Source: Leisingera sp. ANG-M1 (GTDB taxonomy: Bacteria; Pseudomonadota; Alphaproteobacteria; Rhodobacterales; Rhodobacteraceae). From it: a DNA stretch of 64,000 nt. Below the pieces are notes generated by a model. The model had not been told where the DNA came from, made no database searches, and saw only the letters and a list, made by a program, of their open reading frames with translations. The stretch is taken from the NCBI RefSeq assembly GCF_000813745.1, contig NZ_JWLC01000011.1:22669-86668 (forward strand). The letters run 5' to 3'. The position numbers and the translations under genes were made by a program. Within the stretch, counting starts at the first letter, position 1, and every line of letters begins with the position of its first letter. Positions 23,875 through 33,611 of this stretch are shown piece after piece.

Positions 23875-25677
23875 ATGAAATTTCCCCTCCGCCCGCGCCT
23901 GCTGGCGCGCGCTATTGCCTTCAGCCTCCTGACCCTGCTGCCGCCCGCTGCCTTTGGCGCCGAGGCCACACTGCAGGCCCCCGGCGCAGACCCAGACCTT
24001 ACGGACAGGCTGCGCGGCGCGTCCGCCTCGGTGGCGGCCAGCGGCGGGAGCAATGTGCAGGAGCTGCTGGCCGCCGCCCTGTCGGATTACAGGACGCTGG
24101 TGCAGGTGCTTTATGACGCCGGGCATTTCTCACCGGTGGTCAACATCCGCCTCGACGGGCGCGAAGCGGCGCGGATCCAGCCGCTGAACCCGCCCAAGAG
24201 CGTTTCCAAGGTCGAGATTACCGTGCAGCCCGGCCCGCGCTTTGCCTTTGGTGCGGCGGAACTGGCGCCCTTCCCGCAATCCAGCGAAGTGGAACTCCCC
24301 GAAAGCTTCGCCCCCGGCAGGCCCGCCGGTACAGGGGTGATCCGCGAAGCAGCAATTGCCGGCATCAAGGCCTGGCGGCGCGCCGGCCATGCCAAAGCAC
24401 GTGTGGCGGAGCAGAACATCACCGCAAACCACCTGCAGGCCCGCCTGGATGCCCGGTTGCGGCTTGCGCCAGGACCGCGCCTGCGCTTTGGCCGGATGCA
24501 GGTCACCGGGGAAACCTCGGTGCGCGAGGATGCCATCCGGCGCATCGCGGGCTTTCCGGCAGGCGAGGAGTTTCACCCCGACCTTGTCGCCAAATCCGCC
24601 ACCCGGCTGCGCCGCACGGGCACGTTTTCGACCGTTGTTCTCAGCGAAGCAGAGCACTCCAACCCGGACGGCACCCTGGACTTCACCGCTCAGGTCGAGG
24701 ACCTGCCGCCCCGCCGCCTGACTTTCGGCGCCGAAATCAGCTCCTCTGACGGAATTGAGTTGTCGGGCAGCTGGATGCACCGCAACCTGTTCGGCGCCGC
24801 GGAAAAACTGCGCATCGAAGCCCGGCTCAGCGGTATCGGCAGCAGCAATGATATCGACGGCCGCGTCGCGGTGCGGCTGGACCGTCCGGCAGCGCTGGGG
24901 CCGGATGACCTGATCTTCTACCTTGCCGAGGCCGAGCGCCTGGACGAGGAGCACTACACCGCCACCCAGGTGCTCGGTGCCATCGGTGCCCGGCGCACCT
25001 TCTCGGACCAGTTCTTTGCCGAGGCCGCATTGGGCGTTTCCTCAACCCTGGCAACGGATGTCTTCGGTAAACGCCGGTTCAAATACCTGGCAGGCCGCAT
25101 CCGCGCCGAATACGACGCCCGCGACAGCCGGGTAAACCCGGCCAACGGTTTCTTCCTGCAAGGCGGCGCCACGCCGTTTATCGGCATCGACGGCAGCGCA
25201 TCCGGTCTGCAGCTGAAAGGCGACGGGCGCGCCTACCGCGGTCTGGGCGCCGGTGACAGGATCGTGCTGGCCGGACGGCTGCAGCTGGGCTCGGTCATCG
25301 GTCCCGCTCTCAGCGAAACCTCCCCGACCCTTTTGTTCTTCTCCGGCGGCGCGGGGTCCGTGCGCGGCCATGAGTTCCAGTCGCTGGGTGTGCCGGTGGG
25401 CAGCGGCACCGCCGGCGGGCGCGGCTTCCTGGCGCTGTCCGGAGAGGTGCGGGGCAAAGTCACCGACAAGATCTCGCTGGTCGGCTTTTATGACCTCGGC
25501 TTTGTCGACGCAGACAGCATTGTCTCCGGTTCTTCGGCCCGCCATGCCGGCGCCGGCCTGGGCCTACGCTATGACGTGGCAGGCATCGGCCCGCTGCGGC
25601 TCGACCTCGCCTACCCGGTGGACGGCGGAACCGAGGACGGGCTGCAATTCTACATCGGCATAGGACAGGCGTTTTGA
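23875..25677 (+). CDS. tamA: TamA-type outer-membrane assembly protein
   Basis: A 600-residue Omp85-family protein. After a signal peptide (cleavage near AFG-AEA, residue 29) come POTRA-like domains to about residue 290, then a 16-strand-type beta-barrel ending in LQFYIGIGQAF, with a terminal Phe as expected for an outer-membrane barrel. TamA works with TamB in envelope biogenesis, moving autotransporters and lipids. The ATG has GGGAG six bases upstream. tamB follows with its start overlapping the stop as TTGA. Confidence 0.93.
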   Translation: MKFPLRPRLLARAIAFSLLTLLPPAAFGAEATLQAPGADPDLTDRLRGASASVAASGGSNVQELLAAALSDYRTLVQVLYDAGHFSPVVNIRLDGREAARIQPLNPPKSVSKVEITVQPGPRFAFGAAELAPFPQSSEVELPESFAPGRPAGTGVIREAAIAGIKAWRRAGHAKARVAEQNITANHLQARLDARLRLAPGPRLRFGRMQVTGETSVREDAIRRIAGFPAGEEFHPDLVAKSATRLRRTGTFSTVVLSEAEHSNPDGTLDFTAQVEDLPPRRLTFGAEISSSDGIELSGSWMHRNLFGAAEKLRIEARLSGIGSSNDIDGRVAVRLDRPAALGPDDLIFYLAEAERLDEEHYTATQVLGAIGARRTFSDQFFAEAALGVSSTLATDVFGKRRFKYLAGRIRAEYDARDSRVNPANGFFLQGGATPFIGIDGSASGLQLKGDGRAYRGLGAGDRIVLAGRLQLGSVIGPALSETSPTLLFFSGGAGSVRGHEFQSLGVPVGSGTAGGRGFLALSGEVRGKVTDKISLVGFYDLGFVDADSIVSGSSARHAGAGLGLRYDVAGIGPLRLDLAYPVDGGTEDGLQFYIGIGQAF

Positions 25678-28600
25678 GACAGTATCTAGCCTACAGCCTG
25701 GCCCTTGGCCTGACCCTCGCCCCCGCCTCCGCGCAAGACAGCGCCGAGGAAAGCGGCGGCCTGCTGGTCGATTTCCTGGAAGACACTCTGTCGGGCGACA
25801 GCCGTTATATCAGCGTCTCGGGTTTGGAAGGGGCGTTTTCTTCCCAAGCCACTATCGAAAAAATCACCGTTGCCGACGCTAACGGCATCTGGCTGACCAT
25901 CGAAGGCGCAGAACTGGACTGGAACCGGCTGGAGCTGCTGCGCGGCCGTTTCTCGGTCAATCAGCTGTCAGCGGAACGCATCGCGGTCGAGCGCGCACCG
26001 GAACCTGTGCCGCAGGACCCGGAACTGCCTGCGCCGGAGGCCACGCCCTTTGCCCTGCCGGACCTGCCGGTTTCCATTGAACTTGGCCAGATCAAGGCAG
26101 ACCGGATCGAACTGGGCGAGGCTTTGGCGGGCACCGCCGCCAGCCTCTCGGTCGAGGGCTCGCTGAAACTGGCGGACGGCGCGCTGGACACCAAGCTGGA
26201 CGCCGCCCGGCTGGACAAGCCCGGCGACCATCTGCAGCTCACAGCTGGATATGCCAATGAAACCCAGGAAATTACCCTGGACCTGGCGCTGCAGGAGGCG
26301 CCGGGCGGGCTGATTTCCCGCAGCCTGGACCTGCCGGGCCGTCCCGACCTACTGCTGACCGCCAAGGGCGAAGGCCCGGTCAGCGACTTCACCGCGGATA
26401 TCAGCTTTGGCACCAATGGCACCGAGCGGCTGGCCGGCGAAGTGCGGCTGTCTGCTCCTGCGTCACCAAGAAATCCCGGGCAGGACGCACCGGATGTAAT
26501 TCGCTTCTTCGCCAACCTTTCCGGCGACATTGATCCTCTGCTGCCGCCGGTGCACCGGCCCTTCTTCGGCCCCGGCTTGCGGCTGAACGTCAAAGGCACC
26601 CGCGCAGGCAGCGGCGCAACGGTGCTGGACACGCTGGTCCTGCGCACCAATGCGCTGCAGGTGACCGGCGCAGCCTCCCTGGATGCGGGCGGCAAGCTGG
26701 ACACCGCCAACCTGAAAACCGCCATCACCCCGCCCGCAGGCCAGGCTGCCGTCACCCTGCCGGTTGCAGGCGGCCAGACCACGCTGGCAGCGGCAGATCT
26801 GCAGCTGACCAAAACCACTGAGGGCAGCTGGACCCTGGACGGCCTCCTGAACCAGCTGAGCCACCCGGGCGCCCTGATCGGTCAGGCCGAGATCGCAGGC
26901 CGCGGCACCCTGGACCAAAGCAGCGGTTTTGCCCTCGAGGGCCGCCTGGCCGCGGGCCTCAGCAATTTCCAGCCCCGCGACCCGGCATTGGCCAAGGCCA
27001 CCGGGGATGACATCCGCTTTGAGGGCACCCTCAGCACCAAAGGCCCTGGCGCGCTGCGGATCACGGATATGGAGCTGCGCGGCAGCGATTATCAGGCCGC
27101 CGGCGACGTGGCGCTGGACGGTCTGGAAAGCGGGCTGAAAGTAACCGCGGACCTCACTGCAGGCGCGGCAGACCTGGCGCGCTTCTCGGACCTCGCCGGA
27201 CGCCCCCTGGGCGGTGCCGTACGCGGCGCGGTCAAGGGATCCTTCACGCCGCTATCAGGCGCCTTTGCCGCCGATCTGGAGGTGATCGCACAGGACCTCT
27301 CCGCCGGTATCGCCCAGGCGGATGAGCTGCTGGCGGGCACCACCACCCTGCAGCTCAAGGCCGCGCGGGACGAGAACGGCATCGCCATCGACCACCTCGA
27401 CCTCTCAGGCAGCGCTATTGCCGCAACCGCCGCCGGCAACCTCAACAGCGATGCCGGGCAAATGGAGATCACCGCCGAGCTTAAGAAACTGGAGGTGCTG
27501 GTGCCGCAAAACCCCGGCACGCTGGCGCTGGCCACCACCCTGACCCGCAACGGCAACCGGCTCAGCGGCGTCGCGGAGCTGACCGGCCCGCATGCGTCCG
27601 GCGCCAAGCTGGACGGCTCGGTCACGCTGGAGGGCGATGCCGATTTCAATTTCGCAGCCGCGCTGCACGAGCTGGAACGCTTTGTGCCGCAGCTCCCAGG
27701 CAAGCTGGTTGCCGATGGCACCGCCAAGCGCCGCAATGGCGACTGGCAGTTCTCGGCCGCGGTGGCCGGACCCACCGGGTCTGCTGCGGACTTCGGCGGC
27801 AGCTTCCGCGAAAGCGACGGCAGCGCCGACCTGCGATTTGATGCGGTGATGGAACAGCTGCAGCGGCTGGTCCCGGACCTGCCCGGCAGGCTGGCTGCCA
27901 AGGGCACCGCCAGCCGCCGCGATGGCACCTGGACAGTTGAAAGCACCGCTAGCGGCCCAGCAGGCATCGACAGCCGGGTGGCGGGCAGCTGGAACGAGGC
28001 CGACGGCACCGCCGATGTGACCGCCAAGGGCATGCTGCGGCTGGAAGGCGTGAACCCGTTCATCTCCCCCAATCTGCTGCAAGGGCCTGCCAATTTCGAC
28101 CTGGCGCTGAAAGGCGCGCCGGGACTGGACGCGCTCAGCGGCACTGTCTCGGTCCCGGGCGCTTCGCTGGCCATCCCGGCCGCGGCGCAGCGGGTGGATG
28201 ATATCAACGCCACCGTCTCAATCGCCCGCTCCAGCGCCCAAGTGCAGGTCTCGGCCCGCCCGCGCGACGGCGGCACAGTGCGGATCAGCGGCCCGGTCGG
28301 CCTGCTGCCGCCTTTCAGTGGCAATCTGCAGATCGCCATCGGCGATGTGGTAGTGACGGACCACCTGTCTTACGAGACCTTGCTGAACGGCGCCCTGTCG
28401 ATGTCCGGCGCTATGGCAGGCAGCAACCGGATCACCGGCCGCATTGACGTGGGCGAGACCAATATCAACCTCAACACTGCCGGCGGCTCGGTCTCAGCCG
28501 CACCGATCCCGCCGATCCGCCATGTGGGCGCGCCGCGCGGTGTGCGCCAGACCCTGGCCCGTGCCGGGCTCACCGGCAGCGGCGCCAGCAGCGGTGGTTC

Positions 28601-29297
28601 CGGCAAGACCGAACTGGATGTCCTGATCAGCGCGCCGTCCCGCATCTTTGCCCGCGGCCGCGGCCTGCGCTCGGAACTGGGCGGCGAGATCCGCCTGCGC
28701 GGCAGCACTGCGCGGCTGTCGCCCTCGGGCCAAATCAGCCTCATCCGCGGCACTTTTGACATCCTCGGGCGGCGGCTGGAGCTGGACGAGGGCCGCATCA
28801 CCCTGCTCGGCGACCTGAAACCCTATCTCGAGTTCAAGTCCTCCGCCGCCACCGATCAGGGCACTGCCACGCTGGAAATCTCCGGCCGGGTCGACGCACC
28901 GGAAATCAAGGTGACTTCGGATCCGCCGCGACCCTCCGAAGAGGCGTTGGCGCTGCTGCTGTTCGGCGACAATATTCAGGACATTTCGCCCCTGGCACTG
29001 GCGCGGCTGGCGGGCTCGGCCCTGACCCTCAGCGGCCGCGGCGGCGGCGCGCAGGAAAAGGTCAGGAATGCCACCGGTGCCTCGGATGTCGATATCGGCG
29101 CCGACAACCTCGGAGCCGGACAGCTGGGGCTGGGCGGCTATGTGGCCGAGAACGTCTATACCGATTTCAACGTCAACACCCGCGGCGACAGCGAGCTGAG
29201 CCTGAACCTGGATGTGACAGACAGCCTGACGGTGCAGGGCACGGTGGATAGTGAGGGGGAAACCGGCTTCGGCCTGTTTTTCAAGCGCGACTACTGA
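25674..29297 (+). CDS. tamB: Translocation/assembly module protein TamB
   Basis: A 1207-residue periplasm-spanning AsmA/VPS13-like protein with an N-terminal signal/anchor (LAYSLALGLTLAPASA) and long stretches of repetitive beta structure. The conserved DUF490 domain occupies about the last 350 residues (LRLRGS-type: GGEIRLRGS, LELDEGRI, EEALALLLFGDN). Two internal repeats around residues 600-790 (LVPDLPGRL-like: VPQNPG, VPQLPG, VPDLPG) show a duplicated unit. The start is a TTG overlapping the tamA stop, consistent with translational coupling. Confidence 0.93.
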   Translation: MRQYLAYSLALGLTLAPASAQDSAEESGGLLVDFLEDTLSGDSRYISVSGLEGAFSSQATIEKITVADANGIWLTIEGAELDWNRLELLRGRFSVNQLSAERIAVERAPEPVPQDPELPAPEATPFALPDLPVSIELGQIKADRIELGEALAGTAASLSVEGSLKLADGALDTKLDAARLDKPGDHLQLTAGYANETQEITLDLALQEAPGGLISRSLDLPGRPDLLLTAKGEGPVSDFTADISFGTNGTERLAGEVRLSAPASPRNPGQDAPDVIRFFANLSGDIDPLLPPVHRPFFGPGLRLNVKGTRAGSGATVLDTLVLRTNALQVTGAASLDAGGKLDTANLKTAITPPAGQAAVTLPVAGGQTTLAAADLQLTKTTEGSWTLDGLLNQLSHPGALIGQAEIAGRGTLDQSSGFALEGRLAAGLSNFQPRDPALAKATGDDIRFEGTLSTKGPGALRITDMELRGSDYQAAGDVALDGLESGLKVTADLTAGAADLARFSDLAGRPLGGAVRGAVKGSFTPLSGAFAADLEVIAQDLSAGIAQADELLAGTTTLQLKAARDENGIAIDHLDLSGSAIAATAAGNLNSDAGQMEITAELKKLEVLVPQNPGTLALATTLTRNGNRLSGVAELTGPHASGAKLDGSVTLEGDADFNFAAALHELERFVPQLPGKLVADGTAKRRNGDWQFSAAVAGPTGSAADFGGSFRESDGSADLRFDAVMEQLQRLVPDLPGRLAAKGTASRRDGTWTVESTASGPAGIDSRVAGSWNEADGTADVTAKGMLRLEGVNPFISPNLLQGPANFDLALKGAPGLDALSGTVSVPGASLAIPAAAQRVDDINATVSIARSSAQVQVSARPRDGGTVRISGPVGLLPPFSGNLQIAIGDVVVTDHLSYETLLNGALSMSGAMAGSNRITGRIDVGETNINLNTAGGSVSAAPIPPIRHVGAPRGVRQTLARAGLTGSGASSGGSGKTELDVLISAPSRIFARGRGLRSELGGEIRLRGSTARLSPSGQISLIRGTFDILGRRLELDEGRITLLGDLKPYLEFKSSAATDQGTATLEISGRVDAPEIKVTSDPPRPSEEALALLLFGDNIQDISPLALARLAGSALTLSGRGGGAQEKVRNATGASDVDIGADNLGAGQLGLGGYVAENVYTDFNVNTRGDSELSLNLDVTDSLTVQGTVDSEGETGFGLFFKRDY

Positions 29298-29341
29298 CGC
29301 CCCGGGACCGCCAGCCCCCGTTTCCCGGCGCAGAAAACGAT

Positions 29342-29363
29342 CCGGAAATCATCTGGTTTCCGG
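29342..29363. terminator. Hairpin between convergent tamB and glk
   Basis: CCGGAAA (29342-29348) and TTTCCGG (29357-29363) form a perfect 7-bp stem with an 8-base loop. The right part overlaps the end of the glucokinase gene. A modest bidirectional terminator candidate. Confidence 0.5.
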
Positions 29364-30329
29364 GCCGGAATCCGTACCGGTGTCCAGCGCTCCGGCAGCC
29401 GCCAGCGCCACTTGGGCCGCACCGCTCACTCCGGCGGCATCATCGGTGATCAGCCACAGCGGCACCTCGGCGCACAGCTCGCCAAGCCGCCCGCCCGGAG
29501 CCGTGTAGCTTTGCAGGAACTGCTCCCGCGCGGGAGTGTTCAAAATTCCGCGTGCGACGCTGCCCGCGAAAAACAGCCCCTGCCCCGGCAGATAGGCCGC
29601 AGTCAGCTCGCGCGTCAGCAGGCCCAGCAGATGCGCCCACTCCCGGATGGTCCGCGCCTCGGACGAGTCCGGGTCGCCCAAATAGGCCGCTTCGATCCCC
29701 TCGGCACTGCTCGCCGCCGTGCCGGTCAGCGCCTGGTGAAAGCGCACCAGGCCATGGCCGGAGAACAGGGCTTCGATGCTTGCGAACTCATCCGGCGCGT
29801 GTTCCAAAAGCACCTGCAGGCGCCGGCACAGCAGTTGCGGCAGGCCGGCATGGCCCAGTTCGGCTTCCAGCGCTGCCCCGTTCAGCGAAGCTGCAGCATT
29901 GAAGCCGGTGCCGATGCCGACAACCAGCGCCTGACCGCCGCCCTGGCGGCCGGGCCGGAGGCTGGACAGCTGCCCTGGTATAAGTACCGGCAGCGCATGC
30001 CCCAGCGCCGCCAGATCATTGACAAGCTTCACCCGCCCGGCATCCGCCAGCCCCAGTGTTGCCGCAATGCCGCTGGCCTCGCCGCGCCAGTTGCGGTTGC
30101 TGAGCTGAAACGCTCCGCCCCGGACCGGGCCCGCCACCGCCAGACAGGCGCCGTGCAGCGGCGGCAGGCCCGGCTGCGCGCAATAAGCCTGCAGCACATC
30201 CTCGAGGCTGGCGAAACTGTCATTGGAAAAGCTCTGCAGCGCGGTCACGCCGATGCCCGGAGCCGCCAGCGCCAGCCGGGTCCGGCTGCCGCCTACATCT
30301 CCGGCCAGAACCGTCAGCTCAGCCGCCAT
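29349..30329 (-). CDS. glk: Glucokinase
   Basis: A 326-residue ATP-dependent sugar kinase of the Glk family, phosphorylating glucose in the cytosol. The phosphate-1 motif is LAGDVGGSRTRLALA, the sugar-binding segment VKLVNDLAALGHA contains the catalytic Asp, and phosphate-2 is GIGTGFNAA. The ATG at 30329 is chosen because AAAGGA lies about 9 bases upstream and the canonical N-terminus follows. It is convergent with tamB and divergent from the exopolysaccharide genes. Confidence 0.9.
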   Translation of the reverse strand: MAAELTVLAGDVGGSRTRLALAAPGIGVTALQSFSNDSFASLEDVLQAYCAQPGLPPLHGACLAVAGPVRGGAFQLSNRNWRGEASGIAATLGLADAGRVKLVNDLAALGHALPVLIPGQLSSLRPGRQGGGQALVVGIGTGFNAAASLNGAALEAELGHAGLPQLLCRRLQVLLEHAPDEFASIEALFSGHGLVRFHQALTGTAASSAEGIEAAYLGDPDSSEARTIREWAHLLGLLTRELTAAYLPGQGLFFAGSVARGILNTPAREQFLQSYTAPGGRLGELCAEVPLWLITDDAAGVSGAAQVALAAAGALDTGTDSGPETR

Positions 30330-30480
30330 CTGCTGCGTTCCTTTCTGAAATTCCCCTGGCTTTGAGACTGCAGCATTCCCGCAGCATTTGCAATTGAACA
30401 CCGCTCCAGCGCTTGCAGCCTTTGCCGGAAGCCTGCAGTTTAACTGAAAAATTCCGGATACGCGCAGGACAGGGCTCACC

Positions 30481-31518
30481 GTGCACAGATCACTTGGCCA
30501 CAGGCTGGCTTCCCGCGCCGGGCGCATGGCGCAGGCTGCAAGGTTCCGCGCCTCGCTGCGCCATCTGCATGGGCCCGCCAGCCGTTTTGCCGCCCCGGAG
30601 GAGGTGGTGCTGATCGCGCTGGTGCGGGACGGCGAATACTACCTTGACGTCTTCTTCAAACACTACCGCCAGCTTGGCGTCTCGGCCTTTGTGTTCTGCG
30701 ACAATGGTTCCTCTGACGGCACGCTGGAGCGGATCCGCCAGGAACCCGGCACCGCTGTGCTGCGCTCGGCGCGGCCTTGGCTGCAAATTGAAAACACGTT
30801 CCGCAACTATGCCGCCGGCCGCTATGGCCGCAACCGCTGGTGTCTGTTTGCCGATATGGACGAGCTGCTGAGCTTCGAGGGCAGCAGCACTGCAGGGCTG
30901 CGGGGGCTCACCGGCTACTTGCAGCAGCAAGGCTTCACGGCACTGCAGGCCCAGATGCTCGAGATGTTTCCCAAGGGGCCGCTCAGCGCCGCTGCCGATC
31001 TGTCATATGCCGAAGCAGTGCGCCGCTTCCGATACTCGGACATCAGCACGGTCAAGGCAGTTGACTATACGTCCGGGGCAACCGGTTTTTCCTTCTTCCT
31101 GCGTCAGAACAGCCTGCCGCCAGGCGGTGCGCAAATGCTTTATGGCGGGGTGCGCGGCAAAGTCTTCGGCGAGGCCTGCTGCCTCAGCAAGCATCCCTTG
31201 GTGTTCAATGGTCCCGGCGTGCAGGCAGCAGTGCATCCGCATGCCTCGTCCGGCGTCCGGGTTGCGGACACGGAAGGCCTGATCCGCCACTACAAATTTG
31301 CCGGCCGCAGCCTTGCCCGGGATTTGCAAAGCCAGGCCGAGGCAGTATCCGAGCATGGCGAGGACCGGCTGCGGGCCGGGCTGATGCAAAGACAGCCGGA
31401 TCTCAGCCTGTGGTCGGAAGACGCCGAGAGGGACGCCACCGTCGCCGGCCTGCAGCGCCAGGGCTTTCTGCGCCGCGCACCGCGCTACAGCGCCTATCTG
31501 GCAGGAGACAGCCCATGA
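30481..31518 (+). CDS. Glycosyltransferase family 2-like protein
   Basis: A 345-residue nucleotide-sugar transferase with a GT-A fold. Motifs are VVLIALVRDGEYYLDVFF, FCDNGSSDGTLERI and the metal-binding FADMDELL, as in the Glyco_tranf_2_4/GT92-like group. It would add a sugar to an exopolysaccharide or surface glycan. A GTG start is used at 30481. The next gene overlaps by 4 bp (ATGA). This is the first gene on the left side of the exopolysaccharide locus. Confidence 0.85.
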   Translation: MHRSLGHRLASRAGRMAQAARFRASLRHLHGPASRFAAPEEVVLIALVRDGEYYLDVFFKHYRQLGVSAFVFCDNGSSDGTLERIRQEPGTAVLRSARPWLQIENTFRNYAAGRYGRNRWCLFADMDELLSFEGSSTAGLRGLTGYLQQQGFTALQAQMLEMFPKGPLSAAADLSYAEAVRRFRYSDISTVKAVDYTSGATGFSFFLRQNSLPPGGAQMLYGGVRGKVFGEACCLSKHPLVFNGPGVQAAVHPHASSGVRVADTEGLIRHYKFAGRSLARDLQSQAEAVSEHGEDRLRAGLMQRQPDLSLWSEDAERDATVAGLQRQGFLRRAPRYSAYLAGDSP

Positions 31519-32465
31519 CCTCGCCCTCTGTCGGCGCGGTGGTGATCGGCCGCAACGAAGGCGAGCGGCTGCTGCGCTGCCTGCGCTCGCTGCAGGGCCA
31601 GGTGCAGCAGCTGGTCTATGTGGACAGCGGCTCCAGCGATGGTTCGGCAGACGCCGCCCGCGCGCTGGGGGCGGAGGTGGTGAACCTGGACCTGTCGCAG
31701 CCATTCACCGCAGCCCGGGCCCGCAATGCCGGGCTGGCAGCACTGGCGCAGGGCTGCGAATACGTGCAATTCACGGATGGCGACTGCGAGGTGGATCCCG
31801 GCTGGGTCAGCACCGCACTCCGTTTTCTGCAAGCACACCCCAAAGCCGCAGTGGCCTGCGGGCGGCGGCGGGAGCGGTTTCCCGCAGCTTCGGTTTTTAA
31901 CCGGTTGTGCGACGCGGAATGGGACACCCCCTTGGGAGAGGCGCAGGCCTGCGGCGGCGATGCGCTGATGCGGGCGGCGGCAGTGCGTGAGGCGGGCGGC
32001 TACCGTGAAAGCCTGATTGCCGGCGAGGAGCCGGAGCTGTGCCTGCGGCTGCGGCGTGCGGGCTGGCAGATCTGGCGGCTGGATGCGGAGATGACCCTTC
32101 ATGACGCGCAGATGCTGCGCTTTGGCCAATGGTGGCAGCGCAGCCGCCGGGCAGGCTATGCCTTTGCCGAGGGCGCAGCCTTGCATGGAAACGCCCCCGA
32201 ACGCCATTGGGTGGCCGAAACCCGCCGCGCGCTGCTCTGGGGCGCCCTGCTGCCGGCCGCCATCCTTCTGGCCGGGCTGATTGAGCCCTATTCACTGTTC
32301 GCCGCGTTTGTCTATCCGGCGCAATTGGGCCGGCTCTCCCGGCGCATGGGGCATGAACGGGCGCTGTTTTCAGTGCTGGGTAAATTCGCTGAAGCCTCCG
32401 GCGCGCTGGAATTCTACTGGCGCCGCTGGCGCGGCCAGTCGCGGGGCCTTCTGGAGTACAAGTAG
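31515..32465 (+). CDS. Glycosyltransferase family 2
   Basis: A 316-residue GT-A transferase. The N-terminal nucleotide-binding segment VVIGRNEGERLLRCL leads into VDSGSSDGSADAA and the metal site TDGDCEVDPGW; the later ED-like motif is IAGEEPELCLRLR. A hydrophobic patch near residues 240-270 suggests membrane association. The ATG at 31515 overlaps the preceding stop. It probably builds the same glycan as its neighbours. Confidence 0.9.
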   Translation: MTSPSVGAVVIGRNEGERLLRCLRSLQGQVQQLVYVDSGSSDGSADAARALGAEVVNLDLSQPFTAARARNAGLAALAQGCEYVQFTDGDCEVDPGWVSTALRFLQAHPKAAVACGRRRERFPAASVFNRLCDAEWDTPLGEAQACGGDALMRAAAVREAGGYRESLIAGEEPELCLRLRRAGWQIWRLDAEMTLHDAQMLRFGQWWQRSRRAGYAFAEGAALHGNAPERHWVAETRRALLWGALLPAAILLAGLIEPYSLFAAFVYPAQLGRLSRRMGHERALFSVLGKFAEASGALEFYWRRWRGQSRGLLEYK

Positions 32466-32515
32466 CGCTCCCGCCCAGCTTCGGCCTCCCTGCGGGAGAC
32501 CTGTGCCGGTTGGGC
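32466..32515 (-). repeat. Fold-back intergenic repeat, half copy D
   Basis: This 50-base segment matches the reverse complement of 61394-61443 at 45 of 50 positions by my count. An internal hairpin is CTCCC-tgc-GGGAG here and CTTCC-tgc-GGAAG in the other copy, so both stem sides changed together. It directly follows a glycosyltransferase stop in a convergent gap. Confidence 0.7.
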
Positions 32516-32538
32516 CGGGCAGCGCGCTTGCGCGTATT

Positions 32539-32557
32539 GCAGGGGCGTTGCCCCTCT
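32539..32557 (+). repeat. Intergenic hairpin module alpha, copy 2
   Basis: GCAGGGGCG-T-TGCCCCTCT differs by one loop base from 2772-2790. It forms AGGGGC-gtt-GCCCCT. It lies in the same convergent gap as copy D and the beta module. Confidence 0.65.
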
Positions 32558-32590
32558 TGGCCTGGCGGCCAGAAGAAAACCGAATCCATT

Positions 32591-32614
32591 CTTCTTCTGG
32601 CTGAAAATATCCCG
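32591..32614 (-). repeat. Dispersed intergenic repeat, beta module, copy 3
   Basis: CTTCTTCTGG then GAAAATATCCCGG, the inverted form of the 2813-2840 segment, again beside a hairpin and between convergent genes. Confidence 0.7.
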
Positions 32615-32618
32615 GAGC

Positions 32619-32635
32619 GCGAGGCAGAGCCTCGC
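32619..32635. terminator. Hairpin next to beta repeat
   Basis: GCGAGGC-aga-GCCTCGC is a perfect 7-bp stem between the convergent glycosyltransferase and WecG-like genes. With the adjacent A/T tract it suits a bidirectional terminator. Confidence 0.7.
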
Positions 32636-32668
32636 ATCCCCGCCCCCAGGCCGCGGTTCTGCCGGCGT

Positions 32669-33433
32669 TCAGCGCGCCCGGATGCGCCAGGCTCTGAGAA
32701 ACTGCCCGGGCAGGATCGCCAGGCATTTGGCATAGCGCGGCACCAGCCGCGACGGGCTGGAGAGCGCCCGCCACAGCCATTCCATCGCCATCGCCCGCAC
32801 CCAGGCCGGCGCCCGCTTCTGATGACCGCCGAGAAAGTCGAGCCCGGCGCCAACCGAGGCAAACCCTGTGCGCGGCGCCAGGCGGCGGCCGCGCTGGGCC
32901 AGGCGCTCCTGCTTAGGGGCACCCAGCGCCAGAAAGCACAGGCCGATGCCGCTCTCATCCAGCCGGTGCAGGATCTGGTCCGCTTCGGCGCCGTCGGGAT
33001 CAAACTGCCCGGACGGTGCCCGGACCCACGCGATCTCCAGCCCCGGAACCTGCGCTTCCAGCGCGTCCTGCGCATCCCGCAGCACCGTTTCGGTGCTGCC
33101 CGCCAGCGCCACCCGCACCCCCGCCTCTGCCGCCAGGCGGCACAGCGGCAGCACCATGTCGGATCCCGGCATCAGCTCCACCGGGCGGCGGGCGAGCCGC
33201 GACAGCCAGACAATCGGACGCCCGTCCGCCACCACCAGATCCTGTGCCTGATAGGCCGCCAGGAACTCTGGCGCCGCCGCCAGCTTGACCAGGTGATCCA
33301 GGTTGACGGTCGCCAGCGCAAACCCCTGGCGGGCGGCAAAGCGGGCGCGGATTTCTGCCTCAAGCAAAGATCGCTCCCGCATGTTCACCGCGACCCGGTG
33401 GCCGTGAAATTCGAAATACAAACCTGCCTCCAA
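32669..33433 (-). CDS. WecG/TagA/CpsF family glycosyltransferase
   Basis: A 254-residue member of the WecG/TagA family, which transfers N-acetylmannosamine-type sugars onto lipid-linked intermediates at the membrane. Diagnostic motifs are TVNLDHLVKLA, VVADGRPIVWL, MPGSDMVLPL and ALGAPKQE. There is no ATG near the N-terminus: TTG at 33433, or TTG at 33421 with GGAGG upstream, is likely. It is transcribed away from the polymerase gene. Confidence 0.88.
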   Translation of the reverse strand: MEAGLYFEFHGHRVAVNMRERSLLEAEIRARFAARQGFALATVNLDHLVKLAAAPEFLAAYQAQDLVVADGRPIVWLSRLARRPVELMPGSDMVLPLCRLAAEAGVRVALAGSTETVLRDAQDALEAQVPGLEIAWVRAPSGQFDPDGAEADQILHRLDESGIGLCFLALGAPKQERLAQRGRRLAPRTGFASVGAGLDFLGGHQKRAPAWVRAMAMEWLWRALSSPSRLVPRYAKCLAILPGQFLRAWRIRAR

Positions 33434-33611
33434 TGAACGCGCCGCCCTGTCATACCGCTGCCGCCCGCGGCAGGCCAGCTATGGGCCGCCTGCTGCCGCT
33501 GCCGGCGTGGCAAAGCTGCACCCCGTTTACCGCCTTTTGCAAATCCGCGGGACAGTCCCTGCGGCAGCGGTTAAACTTTATCTAAACTGGGAATGAGGGA
33601 GATTCAGGCCT

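Noticed and set aside
33571..33590. Possible third CtrA-type box (TTAA-N7-CTAAA) before the polymerase gene
   Set aside because: Two mismatches in the second half-site; too weak to support.
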